From: Ulota crispa
Taxonomy: Eukaryota; Streptophyta; Bryopsida; Orthotrichales; Orthotrichaceae
Reading direction: 5' to 3'
Assembly: GCA_963920765.1 (NCBI GenBank)
Contig: OY987249.1
Coordinates: forward strand, 1,242,501-1,306,500
Length of the DNA: 64,000 nt
The notes under the pieces are model-generated. The model saw only the letters and a list, made by a program, of their open reading frames with translations, ran no database searches and was not told the DNA's origin. Positions 35,433-47,029 of the stretch are shown in pieces. The translations under genes and the position numbers were made by a program. Within the stretch, counting starts at the first letter, position 1, and each line of letters opens with the position of its first letter.

Positions 35433-38224
35433 CTAAAACCTTTCCAAATAAAATGGTACTCTTGCTCTTACTTCAGTTGGCTCCACTGAGAGGGCTACTA
35501 ATTGTCCAACTAGAAGGTCTTTCTCTGGTTCAAACTTTGGAAATGGATCTTGCCTTTCTTTTGTGCTCCTTGTTGCAATTGTCTCTGTCCTTTCAGATAT
35601 CATTTTCTTTCTTGGAGCCCTTGCTTTGGGAACTTGTACGAGTTTATTTCTACATGGACCAAAGTACCCTTGTGCTTCTAGATTTGGCATTGTTGCCATG
35701 ATTGAATCCAGCATAGTGAACATTATATTTGACTCCTCCTCTACAGCTCCAACTACATTGAACTCAATATCCTCCATGTCATTTTCTTGAACTTTTGATG
35801 GCCAAAAAGGTTGGCACCTCTCTGCAGTTCTGTCCGTAAAGGAAAATTCTTTCAAATACGTAATGAAATCCTCTATTTTTTCATTGCTTCATTGTTCTTC
35901 TCCACATGTATTTGTCTCTCTATACACTTGTTCTTATACACAATAAAATCCTGTAATGCCCTCAATTCTCTCTCATCTGCTACAAACACCTCTGCTAGAG
36001 CTGGCTTCTCCATTGTACTAGGTAAGGATTGCAAACACATGTGCCCTTCTGTAGGTCCCCAAGCGTCCTTGCTAAAGTGCTTGTGTTGAACTCTAGGCAC
36101 TCTATTCTCCATGTAGAACCTCATGTGAAGCGGAAATGTTATTCCCATTAGTTGCTCTCCTCCCCTCAAAAGGTGTGGTGTGAGGAATGACTTCCAATCC
36201 CAAACATTCTCCAGTTTCCTTGCACTGACAAACGCCTTATATAAGATGTTCCTTTCTCCACCAAAACAACAACTCATCCAAAGAGTCAATATTTGTCCTC
36301 TTCATCGTATTTGAAATAATGCTAAACCGCTGGTGAATGTCTACATGTGTGTAGCCAACAATTAGGAAACACAATTGCACCTCTTGAAAGTATCCTAGGC
36401 CCACTAGTGCTACACATAATGCAAACATGTATATGTTCTTGTTTTTGCAAGTTGTATTGTCTACTTGAATTCGCAAAGTTGGTGGTAGTTCCTCTTTCTT
36501 CTCCGTACATTAGAAAGCACATGCATGATTGAGGTTATCACTTGGTTGCTATCATGCTTGTGGTGTGCGTCTATCCACACATCTATATACAATCCAATTC
36601 CATGCACTAGTACTCCACAAAGGTGAGTTTTTACATACTAAGATTCTATGTTCTTCACGGTTTGCTTCATCTTTGGAACCATAGTTGAATTTTGGTCCAT
36701 GCCGTCCACTATCAAAGACATATATAAGTCCAGTGTAATCATTGCTGATCTTTTAAACATCCAATAGTTCCGTCTTTCCTCCATTTGATGTTGAATGTGC
36801 ACAATGTACCACTTCTTTATCTCTTCATGCATTGCTACATTTGTTGTAACTTCCATTCCACATTTATTCCCAATAGTGATAACACTTTGAAAATTGTGCA
36901 TATGGTAGAATCTGAACATGTGGAAATTCCTTGCGCCATAATCAATGGAATGAAGTGAGAGACAATGGTTCTCCATCCACCATTTTCTTCACTTCTTCAT
37001 TAACATAATGAAACACATCCACTTTTGTTGTATTCATGGGTAACAATATCAACGGCACAACACTATTATCCGCTTTTTTTTTAATTTGCCTGTGAGGTTG
37101 CGTACATCTAGCTTCTTTCACAAACTCCTCAAAACTCTCACAAGCTACAGACATTTTGGCTCATTCCCTTACTTGACAAGTGTTTCCATGTATTGCAGTT
37201 ACTCTCCCATACACTTGCTGTAATTGCTTTAGCTCTTTGAATCTTTGTTGCAAATAACCCAATGTTGATGCATAGCACAAATTGCAAACGTTAAAGCCAT
37301 CTAATTTTGTCTCATACTTGTCCCTCTTGCCCTTTCCATTCTTTTATAAAAAACACTCAACATCTGTAATATCCATGTTGATTGCTGCTCATACTTCTGC
37401 CTCCATGCCATGCACCTGTGGTTCAATATGTACCTCTCACTTATGTCCTTCAAGCAACTTTGTTTGCATCCACCTTTATTTTTGGCTGCAAACACACTTT
37501 GTAGAGTCACTTTTTGACTCACGGACTCTCCTCTTACACATAAGTGTTGTGGCCGTCTCCTTTGGTTAGCCATAGAATAACTTCAAGTATTTGTATCTCC
37601 TGGTAACCCATCGTTAGCTTCTTCAAAGCCTCCCCAACCGTTGAACCCCTCAATACTTGAAGATCTTTGATGAATGGTGTCACTATCACCATGAATGTTT
37701 GAAGATATTCCCAACGGAATGGAACTATCATTGTTCTCGTGGAACTCATACTCGGGTGTTGCTATTACAGAAGAGCTAACATTTACCCCTCTTCTAGAAT
37801 CAAAATTGCTTGGCCTTCTCCCTACTGTAGTGCAAATTTTTTATTTCTTCCATCGAATAACCAAACCCATACATTGGCCCAGACGCTCCCCTACTAATTC
37901 TCTTGTCTATATTGTTTCATCTACAACATGTAAAATGCGCACAGCAACCTCATGAGGGCAAAGCTTCACTTGATGCAGCTCCATTCCATATACAATACTA
38001 TCATCAATGACTCCGGTTGCAACAATAGCTCCTGCTTTAGAGACCAATTCCACAATTTTGTCTCCTCTTTCTATTTCAATCTCATGCCTTTGTGAACCGC
38101 CACTTTGAAAATGTCTTGTACAAAAAGCTCTAACAACTCTTTGTCCAGCACTCTTTGTATTAGGTCTTCCCATTGTTGTTGTTGTTGGTAATGCCACGGG
38201 ACTTCCAAAACCTCTTCCATCCAT
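35433..38224 (-). pseudogene. Transposase-like pseudogene (DUF7869-type catalytic region)
   Basis: Read on the minus strand: N-terminal part 38224-37907; a Cys-containing block (NKGGCKQSCLKDISERYI) at 37573-37301; a linker; then LIVDGMDQNSTMVP (36638-36976 frame), IQVDNTTCKNKN followed by a hydrophobic helix and LIVGYTHVDIHQRFS (36476-36237 frame), and a C-terminal block ending LSVEPTEVRARVPFYL at about 35440. Candidate catalytic Asp residues are at about 36704-36706 (VDGMDQ) and 36459-36461 (QVDN). The THVDIHQ motif holds the third position, where related proteins usually have an acidic pair, so V may mark a lost residue. Motif order matches proteins I know as DUF7869, found in transposon-like genes of plants, animals and fungi. 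Frames change near 36640 and 36480, so it is inactive. Confidence 0.65.
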
Positions 38225-38977
38225 AGTTTCTTTACACTTCTGCTCTTTTGCTAGTCACAAACAAATACCCTTGTGTTGTGAAAAATATTAAAATGTAAAC
38301 TCAAATGATTAATTTGCCATTTGAAACAATTCTATCTAGATGGTCATTGATCAAATGAAGCATCAAAGATACATTTTACATGTTTTGAAAATCAAGCATA
38401 GAGAAGTTTACTTTTTGGACTTCTACATTACATAAAGTTTAGTGTGCTTTGTACTTGATTTGTAAATTATTCATAAATAGTACGTACAAGATTACTAATA
38501 AATCATTCTTTCTAAATTTCAATCTCTAGTTTTTTTTTGAAAAAGTACACTCTACTAAAAGCCTCCAAAATCCAAACCTTCAATTGCAACATACAATCAA
38601 GGGTTTGTATTGGACAATAAAAATATTTGAAAATTGCCAAAAATTTAAGCAAAATGTATAATACTTATGAAGACCTTGCTTAATAATGTTGAGTAATTTG
38701 GAACCATGAAGCAGTAGTTACAATTAACTAACAATTCAACACTCAAAATTTTATGCTAAACACAACAAGTGTTTCTTGCATTGTCCCCAATTGAAAATGA
38801 CGCATTATTCTAAGAGCAATGCAAATCATTGCATAATATCAAAAATGAGGCCACTTTGGCCTTCCCTTTTTTGTTTGGTATTTTATTGTTAAACATTATT
38901 TACTATAAAACTTAGAAATGATTTATAAATACTATTAGAGCCATTTGAAACATAAACTACACTTACCTTTATGAAGA
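38225..38977. other. AT-rich stretch, no gene seen
   Basis: 5' flank of the minus-strand transposase-like pseudogene. No promoter or terminal inverted repeat for that element was identified. Confidence 0.35.
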
Positions 38978-39125
38978 ATCCACTACAAGGAAACCATGGT
39001 CAAATCTACAAAAAGTTGACAAAGATTGTGACTTAATTGGAGACCTAATCTACAGTGTACTATATATTAGTTCACAATCTTTGTCAAGTTTTTGTAGATT
39101 TGACCATAGTATCCTTGTAGTGATC
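38978..39125. mobile_element. CACTA-type miniature element with ATC duplication
   Basis: The element runs from CACTACAAGGAAACCATGG (38981) to CCTTGTAGTG (ending 39122) and is bordered by ATC on both sides (38978-38980, 39123-39125), the 3-base duplication expected for CACTA (CMC/En-Spm) elements. The arms of about 50 bp are inverted copies (GGTCAAATCTACAAAAAGTT). Non-coding, 142 bp. Confidence 0.88.
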
Positions 39126-41539
39126 ATACATCAAAAAATCAAAATTAAATTTCACAAATATTAGATCATAAATGAAATGAGAAATGAAATACACAAAGTA
39201 GGTTAGAATTGGTTCTTTGCTCTATTATTTTTAAGAATCTTGATTTGGCAAAAATATAGAATACAAATGACTATATCAACTAGATATGATAAGTGCTCTT
39301 TTTCATATATTATGGTACTACTTTTTATTTGAACAAACTATAAGTTAGTTTGTTTTTCATGTAACCTTAATTGTAAAAGAATTCATGATGATCTTCAAAC
39401 TGCTATTTATGTCATTCTCTTATTCAAAATCATCAATGTCTAAGCTAACTAAAAGACTAAATTGTTTGAGATGCAATTATTTTCAAATTACTATATGTAT
39501 TTTGATAATTATTAATTGCATTCAATACTAGAGAGTAGTATAATAATTAAGAAGAATTGAAACTTTGAGATCAACATAAGGTACATAAGAAACATCCAAG
39601 TTTCCAAAACTATACTTGTTTTGTATTAATTGAAACAAACAAAAATGTTTGAATACTAGAGTCCCTTAATAGAAATTGTAAAATACTATTTACATTTTCT
39701 ATCCATATTGCTACATTTGATCCTAACTAAGTTTGAAACCGACATCCTTCAAATATGTATTGGACATTGAATTTCCAAGACTTTTCAAAGATTATTTTCT
39801 TCTTTCATATTAGGGTTTTATTACGTATAATTTTATTAAGATGTACATTTTTTGTTGCTAGTGCAATTTTATAATCAAAATAAAAATACATAAAAACTTA
39901 CTTTTTTTCAACTACGCAACATCTATATTTAAAAACTCTGGGAACGTATACCATGAACATGTATTAAAAATACCAGCACATGAATCTACAAAATATTTAG
40001 AAGGAAAGAAAAACCACCATGAGTTTATTTATTTAGACAAGTGTTTGTAAGCTTGTTCAATAAAATTTGATCCTAGAGTCCTTTGAGAAAACTCTAATGT
40101 TGGAATACCTCCAATGCAATATTATTGGTCCCTTCTGCAAGTTTGTAAGACCTATAATTTCACAATAAAAATTTGAATATCCAAATGCTCTGTACATCTT
40201 ATTTTTTGTATCTAGACTAATTAATTGCATAGAAAATACCATTTGTTACAATTAAGTTGGTACTCAATTGTAGATTAAATCCTCAAATTATTGAATATTT
40301 AACTTAGTGGACATACACAAAATAATGAAAATATGAAAACAATTGCTTTATTCAAATGATAGTTTTAAAAGTACTAAAGCAAAAATAATTTACTAAAAAT
40401 TTCTTACTTTCATACTTTGTTCCTTATGCAAAAACTATTCCAAGTTTTGTAGATCTAAAACAAAGTTATAATCTTTGCAATATTTTATTCTAAATCAAAT
40501 TCATCTTTGAGGTATTGTTGTGATTTTAATCCAATACATCCTTCAAAAATATTGAAGTGCACAATGTTAGCTATTCCAAGGTTAATGTATTCAAATTGAA
40601 AGGACATAACACATGAGATAGAGTCAAATTTCTTGATAAGATTGACGGTACATGTGAGGAACCAACTTCTAGTACTTGTAGAAAACAAGGAAATTGTCCC
40701 TTCAAATTTGCCTATTATTGAATAAAAACATAGAGGTCACATATAAATTAATTGTTACAAAAAAACTATGTCTAATATTAAAATTAATTGGTTCTGCAAA
40801 ACAAATCACAAAGTTGAGAATTTGTAATTGCCTAATTACACAAAATAAAAAAATAACTAAATGTAATATCTTTGCTAAGTTCTTCAACAAACATAAAAGA
40901 TGAACGCAACATATGATTTATAAGCAATTTATTTTATTTCATCCTACAACAACTTCTTCACAATCCACACTATTACACCAACACAATATTTTACATCAAG
41001 AAATTTAATACTCAATTACAACTCATAATAAAACTAGGAACATAACAATCTTTCATGCAAAAATGACTAAAACAATTTGACTAATGATTACAACAATGAT
41101 GTACATGAAGATGGACAAATTTACCATTTCTATGCAAAATGATAGTTTGTGTATAATGTTCAATGGTATTTCTAAACTTAAGGTTAATTAATTTCTTGTT
41201 CCAAGGAATAGACAAACATTTATAATTTAGAGAAGTTGTCATTCATCCATGGATATACAATATTAAAAGTCTTGTATTACTTTTTGGAATAGAAATTATT
41301 ACCTGCAAAGGGTGACCTCCTAAAGGAGGGCTGCTGCTTTGACTGCTTGATATGTAAGGTTTTGCCACAATTTTTCTTTTTTCTATCACACATGAAAGTT
41401 AAACAACATGAGCATGATGACAATTTACCATCCCATTTAACTCATAAATGCCCAAGGCCTTTTTGAGCTGCTTGGACTTTTCATGAAACTGAACAATCAA
41501 CCAAATTTTTCATAATTTACATCAAGTTATTTTGTATTG
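39126..41539. other. Very AT-rich intergenic stretch, no gene seen
   Basis: No coding or delimitable repeat structure recognised. Confidence 0.4.
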
Positions 41540-42240
41540 AGAATCTTCTTGGAATCTTTGAGAATCTTTTAGGAATCTTTGAGAATGTTTGGAAATCTTT
41601 GAAAATCTTTTCAAGTTTTTTTGGAATCTTTGAGAATGTTTGAGGACAATTGAGAATCTTTGAGAATCTTTGAAGAATCTTTTAGGAATCTTTGAGAATC
41701 TTTAGAAATCTTTGGAAATCTTTTCAAGTTTTTTTGGAATCTTTGAGAATGTTTGAGGACAATTGAGAATCTTTGAGAATCTTTGAAGAATCTTTTAGGA
41801 ATCTTTGAGAATCTTTGGAAATCTTTGGAAATCTTTTCAAGTTTTTCTAGAATCTTTGAAAATGTTTGAGAATGTTTGAGTATCTTTGGAAATCTTTTAG
41901 AATCTTCTTAGAATCTTTGAGAATTTTTAGGAATATTTGAGAATTCTTGAGAATCTTTTAGAATAGTTTAGAATATTTGAGAATCTTTGGAAGTGTTCTA
42001 GGAATTTTGAATTTTTTTGAGAATTTTTGAAAGTCTTTAAGAATCTTCTTGGAATCTTCTTGGAATCTTCTTGGAAGCTTTGAGAAGCTTTGAGAATCTT
42101 TAAGAATCTTTGGAAATCTTTTGAGAATCTTTTGAGAATCTTTTTGGAAATTTTAAAAATCTTTGAGAATCTCTGAGAATTTTCAAGAACCTTCTTGGAA
42201 TCTTTGAGAATCTTTTTAAAATCTTTATGAAATTTGTTAA
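41540..42240. repeat. Degenerate GAATCTTT satellite with a 113 bp higher-order unit
   Basis: About 700 bp built from words such as GAATCTTTGA, GAATCTTTTA and GGAAATCTTT every 10-13 bases. Within it a longer unit repeats at exactly 113-base spacing, marked by TTTTCAAGTTTTT at about 41608, 41721 and 41834. Long open frames here (minus strand, Lys/Phe/Ser repeats) are repeat artefacts. Confidence 0.85.
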
Positions 42241-43179
42241 AGTACTTCAAAATATTTATAGAAATAGAATTTCTTAGACTGAATTATAGTCCTTTAGGAA
42301 TCTTTTTGTAATTCATCAAAATACTTTAAAAGATTTTTAATTAAAAAAACTATTACAATAGTTTAGGTTTGTTTTTGAAATCTTTCTAGAATCTTTTTGG
42401 ACCTCATTAAAATGTTTTGAAGTTTTAAAAAATAAAAGAAATTTTTGAAAAAAATAGAATCTTTTAGAAGTTTGAATGTACATTGACTAGTTTTATTTTC
42501 TTACTTTTCACAATTTGGTTAGATTTAAAATTAGCAGCCTTTACAATCAAGTAAAAACATGACCATAATAACAAAAAATTCAACAATTTTTTGTTGACAT
42601 GGACACTTTTGGACACAACTTCACTAATTCAACAAAATTTTAAATAAAAAGTACAACATTTTTGTTGTTTTAAATACCAAAATTTATTTACAAACAAATA
42701 TAAAAGATGCTCCTCAATTCTTTGAAAAAATCACATATGTCCCTCAAAGATTAAAAGTACCAAAAATATCTTTCTTTTTTGTATAAATATCAACAATGCT
42801 TCTAATATATTGGGAAAATATTAAAAATGCTCCTCAACTATTTTAAATTATTTATATCTTTGTGTTATATGATAACCAAGTGTATAGTTTAATGCAAATT
42901 CTTACAAGAAACCAAAGGTGATTTTTACATTTCAAATAACACAAGGATATATTTAACATTTCAAAATAGAAGAGCTTTTTTAGTATTTTTCCAAAATAAT
43001 AAGAGTATAATTGATATTCCTACAAAAAATAAGGAATATTTTTTATGTTTCAAATATTTTTGGCATAAACTTGATATTTTGAAAGACTTAAAGGGTATTT
43101 TTAGTATTTTCTTTCTATTACTAACCAAATGAAATAAAAAAAACAATCTTATAAAATATTTTTGTAAGCTTTAAAAGAT
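42241..43179. other. AT-rich stretch, no gene seen
   Basis: Low-complexity A/T sequence without supported features. Confidence 0.4.
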
Positions 43180-43588
43180 GGGAATTGATATGTGTACCAC
43201 ACCCTTCCAATTACTATATCACACTACAGGGTAAATTTTAGATTTCTACCATCAAAAAGCTGAATTTGAAAATTTTGAATTCAGATTTGGACTTAGAGAC
43301 CATGGTATTGTGTAGAACTATAAAAAAAGTTGCAATTCAACAACACCCAATGAAAAAGTTTAGTCAGGGAGAAAATTGTTAATTTTACTTTTGTTTGTAA
43401 AAAAAGATAAGTTTTTCATTGGGTGTTGTTGAATTACAACATTTTTATAGTCCTAGACAATATCATGGTCTCTAAGTCCAAATTTGAATTCAAAATTCTC
43501 AAACTCATATTTTTGATGGTAGAAATCTAAAATTTGCCCCGAGGGTGTGGTACAGTAGTTCAAAGGGTGTGGTTCACATATTAATGCC
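43180..43588. mobile_element. ~409 bp foldback element, GGGAATTGATATGTG ends (copy 1)
   Basis: The left end GGGAATTGATATGTGTACCAC faces an inverse right end (GTGGTTCACATATTAATGCC). The arms stay inverted through ATTTTAGATTTCTACCATCAAAAA and TTGAATTCAGATTTGGACTTAG to a loop near 43370. Copy 2 is at 61693-62089. Confidence 0.8.
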
Positions 43589-44104
43589 ATTAGAAAATAT
43601 CCAAAACTATTCCAAATACTATAGAATTTGGATTTTATAATTGCAAGGTTTTAATTCCGTAACTTTTCACAATATCATGTTATTTAAAGCTGTCAAACTA
43701 TGGAGGTCATTTTAACAAAATAAGGTTCTTTTTACAAAAAAACTAGCACTAAATAATAATTATTAATTATTAATGAATCCAACCTTTGCCTACAGCAATC
43801 TTTATGAGATTTGTGAATTCCAATAAAAATTTATAAACAAAATCAAAAGGATGGAAACAAACAATTTTTTTAAAATTTCTAAACACCTTCTCTGATTTTA
43901 GCTCATAACTTTTGATAAAAATATTGGAATCCAAAAAAATTGTTGGAGGTGAAAGTAAAATACATTTACCAACTTTTCTTAATTCTAGGTTTTTTGAAAA
44001 AAAATCCTTTAATGGGCCAAAATAGCCTCCAAAGTCTACTGGCTTACTAACAACATGAACATTTAATGTACAAATACAATCATGATTCTATTGGGCACAT
44101 GCGT
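43589..44104. other. AT-rich stretch, no gene seen
   Basis: Nothing recognised between the foldback element and the SINE. Confidence 0.35.
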
Positions 44105-44239
44105 GAGTGCACGTGTGCTAGTGGTTATGAATGATGTGGTAGTCTTGTGGTTTGTGAACCAGGTGGTGGGGGGTTTGAACCCCATTGTCGGCAGCCCTGC
44201 TTGGCGTCGTGGGTAGCGGCCTGGCCTCTAAAAAAAATT

Positions 44240-44280
<41 letters not shown>
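44105..44280 (+). mobile_element. tRNA-derived SINE with A35 tail
   Basis: A Pol III A box (TGTGCTAGTGG, 44114-44124) and B box (GGTTTGAACCC, 44172-44182) are in the right order. They are followed by a GC-rich tRNA-unrelated body (GCTTGGCGTCGTGGGTAGCGG) and an uninterrupted run of 35 A (44246-44280). This is the structure of a plant SINE, copied by LINE machinery. The long clean tail suggests a recent insertion. The B box T in place of C could be a CpG transition. The exact 5' end and target duplication are not resolved. Confidence 0.8.
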
Positions 44281-44284
<4 letters not shown>

Positions 44285-45190
44285 ATCAAAAAAATAATGT
44301 TTAAATTTTAAAAAAATAGAATTGAAAAATATAAAAAAATAGAATTGAAAAATATAAAATAAGTAAAAATTAACAAAAAACAACAAAAAATCAACAAAAA
44401 ATCAACAGAAAATCAACATACTCTTGTTGAAAAGTATCCAAATCAACTTGACCAAATCAACAGAAAAAATCAACAATTTTTGGTTGAAATTTTGTTGATT
44501 TTGTGCTAAATTTTCTCCTAGTATTGGAAAGCAAAATTTCATGCCTTAGTGTTTGTTAATGTTGGTCTTCTTTATTCAACAGTTTTGATATATGTTTTCA
44601 TTTTTTGGTGATTGGTCCAAAAGGGCAAATCCATGACCGTAGGCCTGTCTTTTTTTCCCTTCAGTTCTGCCAGCTCATACTATAACTAGTATAGAGTAGA
44701 AGTCCAGGTACAGTTGACGGTCATGGTAGGTGCGGTTCTTATGATTGCGTATTTTTCTGAGGAGGTTGGAGCTAAGCTTATGCTTGTAAATGGTGTTGTA
44801 GTTCACCCTTTCAATTGCAAGTAATAACTTTCATACATACGGTATTGAATATGTGGAGTAGTAGAAGCTGAACATTGCGCGCTTGTCCCTCTTAATATCG
44901 GACCTTTGTTGTGTGTCATTGTCAAACGTTTTTTATGGTTGGTGTTTTGGCTAGGGGGTGTGGGACAGGACCGTACACGCCGTTGTCCCTGAAAATTTTC
45001 AGCTTCGGATGTGAGCATCATATAGTATACATCTAATTACGATAGAGGGAGGGTGGTTTTGTAGATTGTGTTTGTGTTTGGAAGGATTTGGGCTTGGCCA
45101 ACGTCATTGTCAACATTTCTATCAATCCTTATGTCTGTGCTGATGCCATTTTGACATTTTTTGTCTCGTACATGGTTTTTGCTAATGTAG
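44281..45190. other. Stretch between SINE and decayed gene, no gene seen
   Basis: AAAATCAACA-type A-rich repeats from 44380 to 44490, then more complex sequence that could be the 5' region of the gene beginning at 45191. Confidence 0.35.
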
Positions 45191-47029
45191 GAGCACCTCC
45201 AACTTCAGCTCAAGGAAAGAAGTAGAAGAAAAAGACAAGCCCAGTGCAGATTGCCCAAGTACGGATTCCGATGGGGAGGAGTTGGAGAGAGCAAAGAGTC
45301 CCAAGCTGTTGCTGAATCTGAAGAGGGAGGGGCAATCCTTTTGGAGGTATTGGAGCCTTTATGATGAGGAGAAGAAACCAATACAAGTGGATCTACATGG
45401 CATTCTGATTGGAGGAATGGTAAAGACACTAGAACTCAATGTTAAACTCCTGTCAAAAGACTTGGATTGTGTCTATGGATGGGACTTACAACGGCCAAAT
45501 GCCAAGAAGCGCTTCTACAAGCATCTCTATGCTAGTTAGTAGACCACTTAATGGCTAGCTATTGAATATGTCTAATGCTCTCCCATTTTGGAAATGAGTC
45601 TTTCATTGATTGTATTGGTGGTTGCAGGGTGGAGGATCACCGGCAAAGAGGCTTTGAAAATCGACAAGGCCTAGTTGGGGCCTAGGATCACCAAGGCGTT
45701 GATACTTGAGCGGTAGAAACTGAACAAAAAACTCAAGAACGGCAAACCTAAACCGCCCAAGATCACGAAGGAGCAATAGGAGACCTTGCAATCAATCCAA
45801 GCTACGGAGAAGGCACAAAGGAAGTCGGAGCAAATGAGCTCCATTTCCAAAGGGAAGGCCTCTAAGAAGGCTCAAGTGACCGTAATGGAGAAAACCGCAA
45901 CCTCCAAGTTGGTGAGAACCTACTTCTCAATTGTTGATTTGTTCACTGCTGCGGTCATGTGGAGGTCTGTAATGACATATTAGGTGTCACACTAGACATT
46001 TGTATAGAAAAGATTTTGTGTTATTGCACATTGTTGACATTGGTGTTGACATTCCATTGCTCATGCTGATGTTTATTTGACATGTTTGCTAATGTAAATG
46101 TGCACCCTTGACCTTACAACTTGGGAGAGAGCCGTACCCTATGGAAGTAGAGGCAGAGTTGGCCCAAGAGATGGAGCGGCTGAAGGAAAATGCTCCAAGA
46201 TCCCAGGGTGATCTCATGAAAGAGGTGGAAGAACTTAGTACAAAGGTGGTGGGTTTAGAGGATGTAGTAGCCAACTTGGCCAAGGCTGTGGAAGAATCAA
46301 ATGAGCACTCCGCTAAAATGTTCAAATAGTACTTTTTTGATGGGGGATCCTCCTCTACCAAAGAAGGGCAAGGAGTACAACTGGAGGAGATGGACGGCAA
46401 TAATGGGGGAGAGGGGGCGCATGTTCCGGAAGCTTTGGTTGTAGGAGTTGGAGGGGGGCCCATAGAAGTTAACAAATGCAGTGAGGAGGAGGTGCACATT
46501 GACCCAAAGGAAGATGCCCTCGTCATCTCTGAGGTTGTGAACGCTACCACAATAGAAGTCACCACCAAGGCTGATGGGGTTGAGGCATTGAGGGAGGTAA
46601 ATTGTGTATAGTTGTTGTGCCGTTATTGACATGTAGATGATGTATGCTACGTTTTTGAAAACAGTCATGTGTTGTAACGGTCCAGTTTATGTCCATTAGG
46701 ACAGTGCTATATGCATCTCAAGAGTTACGGTAATGTGTTCTTAGTCAACCCTGAAAATACCACTATGTTGTATTGAAGATTGCAGGCAATAATTTGACAC
46801 TTGCCACCACTAAATAAAACTAGCATAGCGTGCAAGTTGTAGAGTGAATGCTTGATTGTATTTGTAATAGGAGTCAGAGGAAGCAGATGCGTATGCATTG
46901 TCGGTCAATTGACCTGCAAAGTTGCTAGTGACAAAGAAGGCAGTGAAGGATGTGGGGCCTTCTAAACTGCCTAGTCTAGATGTAGTGAAGTCAAGTGTCC
47001 CTTCAAAGACCGCAATGGCAATCACAAAG
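45191..47029 (+). pseudogene. Unrecognised multi-exon gene, decayed by in-frame stops
   Basis: Exon 1 (45191 to about 45536) follows a GCTAATGTAG acceptor and is open for about 115 codons (STDSDGEELERAKSPK; DLHGILIGGMVKTLELNV). Exon 2 (about 45628-45950) is one Lys-rich frame (LNKKLKNGKPKPPKITKEQ) with three TAG stops at 45672, 45714 and 45777. Exon 3 (about 46107-46593) has an acidic heptad-rich coiled coil (EVEELSTKVVGLEDVVANLA), one TAG at 46327 and a GTAAAT donor. Exon 4 (46871-47029, 53 codons, phase 0) has one TGA at 46910 and a GTTAGA donor. No frameshift is needed within exons. The stops all fit Gln or Arg codons changed by C-to-T. No domain was recognised; transposon origin is possible. 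Confidence 0.5.

Noticed and set aside
41927-42250. Long Lys/Phe/Ser-rich open frame on the minus strand
   Set aside because: It is the translation of the degenerate GAATCTTT satellite and has no independent coding evidence.
44114-44182. Functional tRNA gene
   Set aside because: A and B boxes are present, but they are about 14 bases too far apart, no cloverleaf is evident, and a poly(A) tail follows, so a SINE fits better.
46089-46668. Minus-strand frames of 123 and 159 residues
   Set aside because: They are antisense to exon 3 of the decayed plus-strand gene, which has coiled-coil character and a matching donor.
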